The translations under genes were made by a program, and so were the position numbers. From Lutibacter sp. (lineage in GTDB: Bacteria > Bacteroidota > Bacteroidia > Flavobacteriales > Flavobacteriaceae), in NCBI GenBank assembly GCA_030599055.1, contig JAUVOS010000009.1, positions 1 through 21,089 of the forward strand: 21,089 bases of DNA, written 5' to 3'. The notes under the pieces were generated by a model. It saw nothing but the letters and a program-made list of their open reading frames with translations. It did no database searches and had not been told where the DNA came from. Below are positions 1-5,406 of the stretch, piece after piece (positions within the stretch are counted from its first letter, which is position 1; each line of letters starts with the position of its first letter).

Positions 1-507
1 ATCATATATCTTAATATACTCACTATTAAAATGTTCATCAATGTATTGATGGGTTTGTTTTATCAGTGGAACAGCCTGCTCTTCGCCAATATCTAATCTG
101 CTTTCAACAAAATGGAGATCTTGACTTTTAAAATGTTTTAGAACTCCCATTTTTTTTTCAAGCATCGGTAGCGCTTCTGTGGGACATAATTCCGAACAGG
201 CATAACATCCATGGCATAACTCAGGAAAAACCATAATTTCCTCTTCCGTCATGATAATTGCATTAAAATTGCATACCTCCTGACAAATTCCACAAAATGT
301 ACAAGCATCCTTCTCCCACTCGGGAATCATTTTGAATTTATCTTCCTGATGTACTAAATCTCCTTTTACAAATAATCCTGAGTTGGGTTCCTCTACATCT
401 AGATCCGTCAAGACGACTTCATTTTTTTCTGCGAGAAAACTTGCGAGATTCGTTGAAAGTGTTGTTTTTCCTGTACCTCCTTTACCACTTGCAATTGCTA
501 TTTTCAT
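1..507 (-). CDS. MinD/Mrp-type P-loop ATPase with two 4Fe-4S motifs (partial)
   Basis: Only the first 169 codons lie in the window; the frame is open to base 1 and the C-terminus lies beyond the left edge. The protein begins MKIAIASGKGGTGKTTLS, a deviant Walker A (GKGGTGKTT, residues 8-16) of the MinD/ParA/Mrp class. A DLDVEEPN stretch follows near residue 36. Two ferredoxin-like clusters are inserted, each CxxCxxCxxxC: C69, C72, C75, C79 and C98, C101, C104, C108. This layout is known from the Mrp/NBP35-like ATPases of ORP-type loci, where two such genes commonly sit side by side. It probably assembles or transfers metal clusters in the cytoplasm, using ATP. It is the last visible gene of the minus-strand operon, 13 bp after the NifX-like gene. 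A second ATPase copy may lie past the edge, but that is inference. Confidence 0.9.
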   Translation of the reverse strand, partial: MKIAIASGKGGTGKTTLSTNLASFLAEKNEVVLTDLDVEEPNSGLFVKGDLVHQEDKFKMIPEWEKDACTFCGICQEVCNFNAIIMTEEEIMVFPELCHGCYACSELCPTEALPMLEKKMGVLKHFKSQDLHFVESRLDIGEEQAVPLIKQTHQYIDEHFNSEYIKIYD

Positions 508-520
508 TCTCCTTACGCTA

Positions 521-859
521 TTAGTGGTCACATTGGTTTTTGTTGCTTACCAACTGATTGGACAGATATTGTTCAACGAGTACCTCAGGGTGGTCTGAAT
601 TGATTCCTATAAATACTTCGATATTATTCTGAGCAAATATTTTCTGCGCTTTTTCACCAATACCTCCCGAGATAATAGTGCTCACCCCTTTACTTGCTAA
701 AAATTTTGGATAGGTTCCCGGTTGATGAATTGGAGGCTTATGGTATGCTACATTTATAATTTTCTGGTTTTTTGTTTCTATTACTGCAAACTGTTCAGAA
801 TGTCCGAAGTGTGCACATAGTTTCCCATTGATAATAGGAATTGCAAATAGTTTATTCAT
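521..859 (-). CDS. NifX/NifB-family iron-molybdenum cluster-binding protein
   Basis: The 112-residue protein matches the dinitrogenase iron-molybdenum cofactor (Nif11-unrelated, NifX/NifY/NafY-like) fold in length and pattern. An N-terminal strand is followed by GKLCAHFGHSEQFAV (residues 12-26), then PGTYPKFLASKGVSTII and a GGIGEKAQKIF helix near residue 65. The HFGH block and C15 are candidate cluster ligands. The tail ends in Cys-Asp-His (C110, D111, H112). Stand-alone proteins of this family include the Mo-Cu cluster-binding orange protein of sulfate reducers. No nif structural genes are visible, so a nitrogenase role is unlikely. It lies between the cupin and the Fe-S ATPase and is probably co-transcribed with them; the ATPase may be its cluster donor (inference). 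Confidence 0.88.
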   Translation of the reverse strand: MNKLFAIPIINGKLCAHFGHSEQFAVIETKNQKIINVAYHKPPIHQPGTYPKFLASKGVSTIISGGIGEKAQKIFAQNNIEVFIGINSDHPEVLVEQYLSNQLVSNKNQCDH

Positions 860-895
860 TTTTTTATTTTAAAAATCGTTCTACTAATATTTTTT

Positions 896-1219
896 TTAAT
901 TTATTATTAAAGGATCCCATACTACCAAGACTAAAGCACCACCTTCTGATGTAAAAGGACCATGCTCGTCTCCTGACGAAAAAATCTGATAAGAACCCGC
1001 AGGATATTTCACACCACCACTGGTGTATTCACCTTTAAGGACAAAATTTTGTTCAGTTGTTATGTGTGTATGAGGTGCCATATGAAAGCCTTCTGGTAAT
1101 TTTAACAAAACTGTCTTTGCATTATTTTGATCTCTCAATACCTTATATGTTGTGCCTTTAGGATATTCTTCGGCCTCTTCCCAATGAATATCATCGAATA
1201 AATTCATTATTTTTTTCAT
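896..1219 (-). CDS. small single-domain cupin protein
   Basis: The 107-residue protein is a single cupin barrel. Motif 1 reads PHTHITTEQNFVLKG (from residue 49) and fits HxH-x3-E-x6-G, giving likely metal ligands H50, H52 and E56. Motif 2 (YPAGSYQIFSSGDEHGPF) supplies H86. It has no signal peptide and no additional DNA-binding domain. The substrate cannot be read from sequence; cupins of this size include metal-binding sensors, isomerases and dioxygenases. An alternative start at the second Met (1207) would remove four residues. It sits in the metal-cluster operon between the zinc-ribbon gene and the NifX-like gene, 36 bp before the latter. A metal-handling role is inferred from context only. 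Confidence 0.82.
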   Translation of the reverse strand: MKKIMNLFDDIHWEEAEEYPKGTTYKVLRDQNNAKTVLLKLPEGFHMAPHTHITTEQNFVLKGEYTSGGVKYPAGSYQIFSSGDEHGPFTSEGGALVLVVWDPLIIN

Positions 1220-1261
1220 CTGTTTAAATTTTTACACACTCGTTTCAGAGTATATTTATCT

Positions 1262-1480
1262 TTATTTATTTTTAAGTAACTCTTCTCTAACCATAGTATG
1301 TCCACATTTTGGGCATTTAATAGTTGTACATTTTTCACCTTGCCGATGCGATTGTTTGGTTCCACATTTAGCACACACGCAATATCCACCTGTACCAAAA
1401 CCGCCACCTTTGTTTCTTCCACTTCCGCCACCTCCGCCAAGACCTTTACCTTGACCGGAAATTAAACCTTTATTATTCAT
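1262..1480 (-). CDS. glycine-rich zinc-ribbon small protein
   Basis: The 72-residue protein has a glycine-rich N-terminus (residues 8-32, mostly Gly with a few Lys/Arg/Ser). A six-cysteine module follows: C34, C36, C39, then C51, C56 and C59 with the spacing CVCAKCG and CPKCG, which suggests a zinc ribbon or small metal site. I recall similar small proteins next to NifX-like and Mrp genes in anaerobes, but I cannot assign a named family with confidence. An overlapping 74-codon frame at 1216-1440 is rejected: its translation is low-complexity, while this frame shows the paired cysteine motifs. It is the third gene of the operon, between DUF5320 and the cupin. It could be a metal chaperone or a scaffold for the NifX-like partner (inference). 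Confidence 0.75.
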   Translation of the reverse strand: MNNKGLISGQGKGLGGGGGSGRNKGGGFGTGGYCVCAKCGTKQSHRQGEKCTTIKCPKCGHTMVREELLKNK

Positions 1481-1571
1481 TTTGTTAAGTCTTTATTGGT
1501 TACTATTATTTCTTGTTTTACTTTTTACTGAATAGTTTTCAAATACATTTAACTTTTAGAAAGGTTAAAGA

Positions 1572-1871
1572 TTATTTTTCGTCTGACTTAGCTTTCTTTA
1601 CTAAATTTTCAAGGAAAGACAATCTATTCTTAAGAGAATAAATTTCATTTTGAATTGTTTCTTCATCAGTAAAGCCTTGTTTATTATCGCGGTTAAAAAA
1701 GGTAAAACCATGACCATAGCCACGGCCACCTCTCCTACCAATTCTCCGACCTCTTGTAGCGAATCCGCTATCAAAACCCAAATCAGTATTTTCATTAGTA
1801 GCATAATTTCTCATGCGTCTTCCGGTCAAAGGGCCATTACCCATAGGACCTGTTTTGTCACCTCTTGGCAT
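1572..1871 (-). CDS. DUF5320 family protein
   Basis: The 99-residue protein starts MPRGDKTGPMGNGPLTGRRM, the hallmark N-terminus of DUF5320. An Arg/Gly-rich middle follows (RRIGRRGGRGYGHG, around residues 42-55), and the C-terminal third is predicted helical and charged, probably a short coiled coil (about residues 66-95). The function of the family is unknown; members are repeatedly found beside DUF134, NifX-like and Mrp-type genes, as here. The start codon lies 14 nt inside the end of the DUF134 gene, so the two are translationally coupled. The basic, glycine-rich region could bind nucleic acid or a protein partner, which is speculation. Unlike many homologues, it has no cysteine in the N-terminal part. 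Confidence 0.85.
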   Translation of the reverse strand: MPRGDKTGPMGNGPLTGRRMRNYATNENTDLGFDSGFATRGRRIGRRGGRGYGHGFTFFNRDNKQGFTDEETIQNEIYSLKNRLSFLENLVKKAKSDEK

Positions 1872-2340
1872 AATTATTTGTTTTTTTATGTTTATTTATA
1901 AAGTGCGTTTCTCTACAACATTCTCCGTGACCAAATCCACCTGCCAGACTAAATAAATTTTTTGAATGGCACTCAGGACATTCAGAAACGGGATGTCTCA
2001 TGTCTATTTTAAACATATGCCCACAATCGATACAATGTAAAATATTTTTTCGAAAATGTATATTCCCACCACCAATTGAAAGGAGCTTACCCCCAAAAAT
2101 AAAACTAGCCATTTTTTTTCTTGATTTTTCAATCAATCTACTAAATGTAGATCGAGATATTTCCATCTCATTAGCTGATTCTTCGTGCGACAGTCCTAAT
2201 TGGTCGGCCAAACGAATAGCTTCATATTCATCAAGTGTAAGCACTACCTCTTCCAAAGACTTTCCGTGAACACCTACTGGTTTAAATTCGGTAAACAGGG
2301 GTGGTTCATGTACAATTCGATTATTTTTTGGTCGTGGCAT
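1858..2340 (-). CDS. DUF134 (UPF0251) DNA-binding protein
   Basis: The 160-residue protein begins MPRPKNNRIVHEPP, a typical DUF134 start. LTLDEYEAIRLADQLGL leads into a sigma-70 region-4-like helix-turn-helix (about residues 35-78; SHEESANEMEISRSTFSRLI holds the recognition helix). The C-terminal half has a rubredoxin-like zinc ribbon, C103/C106 and C121/C124, plus a C141-C142 pair and several histidines, so it may sense a metal or redox state. It is the first gene of the metal-cluster operon and overlaps the DUF5320 start by 14 nt. A 22-bp palindrome overlaps the promoter upstream, which makes autoregulation an attractive inference. DNA binding is inferred from the HTH; the regulatory role of the family is little studied. 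Confidence 0.88.
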   Translation of the reverse strand: MPRPKNNRIVHEPPLFTEFKPVGVHGKSLEEVVLTLDEYEAIRLADQLGLSHEESANEMEISRSTFSRLIEKSRKKMASFIFGGKLLSIGGGNIHFRKNILHCIDCGHMFKIDMRHPVSECPECHSKNLFSLAGGFGHGECCRETHFINKHKKTNNYAKR

Positions 2341-2367
2341 ATGTAGTATATATATTTAATTACATCA

Positions 2368-2375
2368 CAAAGATA
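2368..2375 (-). promoter_or_regulatory. -7 promoter element of the metal-cluster operon
   Basis: On the minus strand these bases read TATCTTTG, a full match to the Bacteroidota consensus TAnnTTTG. They lie 27 nt upstream of the DUF134 ATG, predicting a leader of about 20 nt. A weak TTG (2398-2400, minus) is the nearest -33 candidate, at a slightly long spacing of 22 nt. No sigma-54 GG/GC pair was seen. Confidence 0.65.
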
Positions 2376-2394
2376 ATGAACATATGCTCATTAT
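2373..2394. promoter_or_regulatory. 22-bp near-perfect palindrome, probable operator
   Basis: The half-sites ATAATGA and TCATTAT flank a CATATG core; 10 of 11 base pairs are symmetric, the single mismatch being A2380 against C2387. The palindrome overlaps the TA of the -7 element and fills the -33/-7 spacer of the operon promoter. This is a classic repressor position. The DUF134 protein encoded first in the operon is the obvious candidate ligand (inference). Confidence 0.6.
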
Positions 2395-2400
2395 AATCAA

Positions 2401-2790
2401 TTTTTTTATTTTTTTTTAATAAATTTTCAAATTTTGATTTATTCTTCTGTAAGATATGTTTTTCACCTGCTTAAACTATTGAATTTTTCTTTAGTCAATT
2501 GGCAATTCAGAGTAAATATGAAAAGGAATAATTACTAAATCGAGATTATAGAAACATTAAAAGAATTTCTTGAAATTAACTATCTCCTAGGTAGAACCAT
2601 AGTAGTATTTCGCTCGTTTCATTTTAACCTAAAGATTAGAAATTGAAATTTTGTTATTTTGCCTCTCCCAAAATTTCTCAAAAAAAGTTTTGACCTCTCC
2701 AAAGGAAAGGTTTAATCGGAAATCCCAAGACAGAGCAACCTCGGGGAATTGTTTTTTATTAAGGTTAATTGTAGGCTTTTACTGCTTTTT
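2401..2790. other. AT-rich divergent spacer without a recognisable gene
   Basis: This segment lies between the two divergent transcription units. It holds poly-T runs next to the operon promoter, a short hairpin at 2694-2710, and no open frame with family-like features. The frame that is open from 2651 is an upstream extension of the DUF4286 gene, not a separate gene. Confidence 0.5.
2694..2710. repeat. short CCTCTCC/GGAAAGG hairpin
   Basis: CCTCTCC and GGAAAGG face each other across an AAA loop with one mismatched pair. CT-rich hairpins of this kind recur in Bacteroidota spacers, as far as I recall. It could be a remnant of a dispersed repeat or a weak terminator. Confidence 0.35.
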
Positions 2791-2803
2791 CAATCCTAAT
2801 CAC

Positions 2804-2811
2804 TACTTTTG
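2804..2811 (+). promoter_or_regulatory. -7 element of the DUF4286 gene
   Basis: TACTTTTG matches TAnnTTTG and ends 16 nt before the chosen ATG at 2828. It supports that ATG over the longer open frame beginning at 2651, whose first part would be untranscribed. No good -33 TTG lies at the expected spacing. Confidence 0.5.
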
Positions 2812-2827
2812 CTCAGTAAAAAAACTC

Positions 2828-3148
2828 ATGTATATCTATAACATCACCACAAATGTATCTGAAGAGGTGCACGACAAATGGCTCGTTTGGATGCGTAAAA
2901 CACACATTCCTGCTATGTTTGCTACAGGTAAGTTTATAAAAGCTAAATTAGTAAAGGTTTTGGTAAAAGAGGAAATGGGTGGTGTTACTTATTCCACGCA
3001 ATACACGTGCAAATCGGCTGAGGAATTAAAAGATTTTTATAGAAATCATGCACCCCAACTCAACCGAAAAATGCAAGATTTGTTTAACAACCAAATAGTA
3101 ATTTTTGGAACCGAATTAAAAATAATCGAAGAGTTTACAACAATATAA
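2828..3148 (+). CDS. DUF4286 family protein
   Basis: From the ATG at 2828 the product is 106 residues, beginning MYIYNITTNVSEEVHDKWLVWMRKTHIP. This is the typical size and start of DUF4286, a small ferredoxin-like alpha/beta protein common in Bacteroidota. The open frame extends upstream to 2651, but that part does not look like the family and contains the promoter element at 2804-2811, so it is excluded. The gene stands just upstream of ksgA, separated by a 7-bp-period spacer, an arrangement common in flavobacteria. The biochemical function is unknown. The conserved context with rRNA dimethyltransferase hints at a link to ribosome maturation, but this is not demonstrated. Confidence 0.85.
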   Translation: MYIYNITTNVSEEVHDKWLVWMRKTHIPAMFATGKFIKAKLVKVLVKEEMGGVTYSTQYTCKSAEELKDFYRNHAPQLNRKMQDLFNNQIVIFGTELKIIEEFTTI

Positions 3149-3149
3149 A

Positions 3150-3184
3150 GCGTATTGCGTATAGCATAATGCCTAAAGCGTAAA
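3150..3184. repeat. heptanucleotide-period tandem array, 5 degenerate units
   Basis: Five consecutive 7-bp units beginning with GC (for example GCGTATT, then GCGTATA, the last GCGTAAA) fill the gap from 1 nt after the DUF4286 stop to 2 nt before the ksgA ATG. The units are degenerate but in strict register. Confidence 0.6.
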
Positions 3185-3186
3185 AC

Positions 3187-3966
3187 ATGAACATCAAACC
3201 AAAAAAATATCTCGGACAGCACTTCTTAAAAGACTTAGATATCGCAAAAAATATCGCTGATAGTTTGACAGGAAAAAATTACGAAAAAGTTTTAGAAATT
3301 GGTCCTGGAATGGGTGTTTTAACTCGTTTTTTATTAGAAAAAGATTTTGAAATATCCGTGGTAGAGATTGACGATGATTCTATTGTGTATTTACAAAAAC
3401 ACTTCGCAAAACTTAAAGATAAAATTATAACCGGTGATTTTTTAAAACTAAACCTATCTGATTATTTTACCGAAGATGTGGCGATTATAGGAAATTTTCC
3501 CTACAATATCTCTAGCCAAATTGTTTTTAAAATATTAGAAAATAAAGAACAAATTCCGGAAATGGTCGGTATGTTCCAAAAGGAAGTAGCAAAACGCATT
3601 ACTGCAGTACACGGCAATAAAACCTATGGAATTATTTCGATTTTAACGCAAGCATTTTATGATGTCGCATACCTTTTTGATGTGCCTCCTCACGTTTTTA
3701 ATCCACCTCCAAAAGTAGATTCTGGTGTAATTCGCCTAACTCGAAAAAAAGATTGTACACTACCAGTTGATGAAAACTTTTTTAGAAAAGTTGTAAAAAC
3801 AGCGTTCAATCAACGGAGAAAAACCCTACGAAATAGTTTAAAATCGTTTAACATGTCAGATAAGTTACGAGAAGATGTTATCTTTGCCCAACGTCCTGAA
3901 CAATTGAGCGTTTTGCAGTTTATCAAACTCACACAATCTATTGTAAACGACAAGAGTTTAAAATAA
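3187..3966 (+). CDS. rsmA: 16S rRNA (adenine1518/1519-N6)-dimethyltransferase
   Basis: This is the KsgA/RsmA enzyme, which dimethylates two adjacent adenines in the helix-45 loop of 16S rRNA during late 30S assembly. At 259 residues the length is normal. Visible motifs are LGQHFL (9-14), the SAM-binding motif I LEIGPGMGVLT (36-46), the ribose-binding acidic E60 in VVEIDDDS, the GDF block near residue 83, and the catalytic NFPYNIS (103-109; NxPY class). The FNPPPKVDSGV segment in the C-terminal part is also characteristic. The gene sits between DUF4286 and mgtE, with repeat-filled spacers on both sides. No separate promoter is evident, so it may be read from the DUF4286 promoter. Confidence 0.97.
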   Translation: MNIKPKKYLGQHFLKDLDIAKNIADSLTGKNYEKVLEIGPGMGVLTRFLLEKDFEISVVEIDDDSIVYLQKHFAKLKDKIITGDFLKLNLSDYFTEDVAIIGNFPYNISSQIVFKILENKEQIPEMVGMFQKEVAKRITAVHGNKTYGIISILTQAFYDVAYLFDVPPHVFNPPPKVDSGVIRLTRKKDCTLPVDENFFRKVVKTAFNQRRKTLRNSLKSFNMSDKLREDVIFAQRPEQLSVLQFIKLTQSIVNDKSLK

Positions 3967-3969
3967 CGA

Positions 3970-3997
3970 ATTTGGAATTTGAGATTTGGAATTTAAT
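3970..3997. repeat. heptanucleotide-period tandem array, 4 units
   Basis: Four 7-bp units starting ATTT (ATTTGGA, ATTTGAG, and variants) lie between ksgA and mgtE, beginning 3 nt after the ksgA stop codon. The unit differs in sequence from the other arrays, but the period is the same. Confidence 0.6.
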
Positions 3998-4008
3998 ATT
4001 ATCGTGTT

Positions 4009-5358
4009 ATGCAGTTTGAAATTACTAAAGAATTTATCCAAAAATTAGAAGCGTTAATTGCGAATAGTAATTCAACTGAAGTTTCTAAGATGTTTTATGA
4101 AATGCATCCGGCTGATATTGCCGATGTATTAGACGAACTCAGTTTTGATGAAGCGGTTTTTGTCATCCGTCTTTTAAATAGTGAAACCACTTCGGATATT
4201 TTAGAAGAATTAGAAGAAGATACACGTGAAAGAATTCTGAATGCGCTTTCATCTAAAGAGATTGCCAAAGAGATAGATGAGTTAGAAACCGATGCCGCCG
4301 CTGATATTATTGGTGAATTACCCGAAGAACGAAAAGAAAAAGTAATTGCCCAACTAGAAGACAAAGATCACGCTAAAGATATTGTTGATTTATTGCGTTA
4401 TGATGAGGATTCTGCCGGTGGTTTAATGGGTAAAGAACTAGTTGCTGTTAATGAAAATTGGACGGTAATGCGTTGCGTAAAAGAAATGCGTAAGCAAGCT
4501 CAAGAACTTGGAGAGGTTTATATTGTCTATGTAATTGATGATGACAATGTGTTAAAAGGACGTCTTTCCTTAAAAAGTTTATTGACAACAACGACAAAAA
4601 CACTCGTTAAAGATGTATATATTGGTGATATTCATTTTGTAAAAACAAATGACCATGCCGATGATATAGCGCAAATCATGCAAAAATATGACTTGTTCGT
4701 TATTCCTGTTATTGATGAATTGGGTCACTTAGTTGGTAATATTACCTTAGATGATGTAGTAGATTATATTCGCGATGAAGCAGATAAAGACTACCAAATG
4801 GCCGCCGGTTTAACTGACGATGTAGAGGCCGACGATACAATTTTTGAATTGGTAAAAGGACGTTTGCCTTGGCTAATATTAGGCTTATTTGGCGGTTTGT
4901 TAAGTGTTGTAATCATGTCGAAGTTTGATAAAGCACTACTCAACAATAAAGAACTATTCTTTTTTGCACCCTTAATTGCTGCCATGGCAGGTAATGTTGG
5001 AGTGCAGTCATCTGCCATTATCGTACAAGGACTCGCCAATAAAATCATCAAAGGAAGTATGTGGCAACGCCTGCTAAAAGAGGTTAGTTTAAGTCTTTTA
5101 AACGGTATTATTTTATCGATATTAGTCGTCATTTTTAGCAATTTATTCGGATTATCTTGGGTTTTTAGCATCACCGTTGGTATTTCTTTGATAGTGGTTA
5201 TTATCATGGCAGCTTTAGTAGGTACTTTTGTTCCAATTATTCTCGATAAAAAAGGAATAGATCCGGCACTTGCTACGGGTCCTTTTATTACGACCAGTAA
5301 TGATATCTTTGGTATTTTTCTATTTTTTTATATCGCAAAAGTCCTTTTGGGATTCTAA
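4009..5358 (+). CDS. mgtE: magnesium transporter MgtE
   Basis: The 449-residue protein has the full MgtE architecture. An N-terminal superhelical domain rich in Asp/Glu spans about residues 1-130 (MHPADIADVLDELSFDEA, then ELPEERKEKVIAQL). A CBS-domain pair follows (about 135-255), with the linker sequence DEDSAGGLMGKELVAV at its start. Five membrane helices lie from about 283 to the end. The pore region carries the conserved AGNVGVQSSAI, and the C-terminal helix motif is TTSNDIFGIF. The N-domain and CBS pair act as a cytosolic Mg2+ sensor gating the channel, which imports Mg2+ when cytosolic levels are low. It is downstream of ksgA on the same strand. No M-box or other riboswitch is visible in the 42-bp spacer. 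Confidence 0.97.
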   Translation: MQFEITKEFIQKLEALIANSNSTEVSKMFYEMHPADIADVLDELSFDEAVFVIRLLNSETTSDILEELEEDTRERILNALSSKEIAKEIDELETDAAADIIGELPEERKEKVIAQLEDKDHAKDIVDLLRYDEDSAGGLMGKELVAVNENWTVMRCVKEMRKQAQELGEVYIVYVIDDDNVLKGRLSLKSLLTTTTKTLVKDVYIGDIHFVKTNDHADDIAQIMQKYDLFVIPVIDELGHLVGNITLDDVVDYIRDEADKDYQMAAGLTDDVEADDTIFELVKGRLPWLILGLFGGLLSVVIMSKFDKALLNNKELFFFAPLIAAMAGNVGVQSSAIIVQGLANKIIKGSMWQRLLKEVSLSLLNGIILSILVVIFSNLFGLSWVFSITVGISLIVVIIMAALVGTFVPIILDKKGIDPALATGPFITTSNDIFGIFLFFYIAKVLLGF

Positions 5359-5406
5359 GTTTTAAATCAATTATTTGCATCTATTTTCACAAAAACAATT
5401 TCAACA

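Noticed and set aside
383..598. Plus-strand frame across the ATPase start and NifX-like end
   Set aside because: It is antisense to two well-supported genes and shows no family pattern.
1216..1440. Overlapping 74-codon minus-strand frame
   Set aside because: Its product is low-complexity (many Val/Glu), while the overlapping frame encodes two clean cysteine motifs.
2341..2420. Sigma-54 promoter for the metal-cluster operon, as reported for Desulfovibrio ORP genes
   Set aside because: No GG-N10-GC pair is visible, and a standard Bacteroidota -7 element is present instead.
2651..2827. Upstream extension of the DUF4286 reading frame
   Set aside because: It does not resemble the family, contains the -7 element at 2804-2811, and the internal ATG gives the family's usual length.
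3967..4008. Mg2+-sensing riboswitch before mgtE
   Set aside because: The spacer is only 42 bp and is largely the heptamer array, too short for an M-box.
4791..5207. Minus-strand frame inside mgtE
   Set aside because: It is a shadow of the membrane-helix region; no start context or family similarity.
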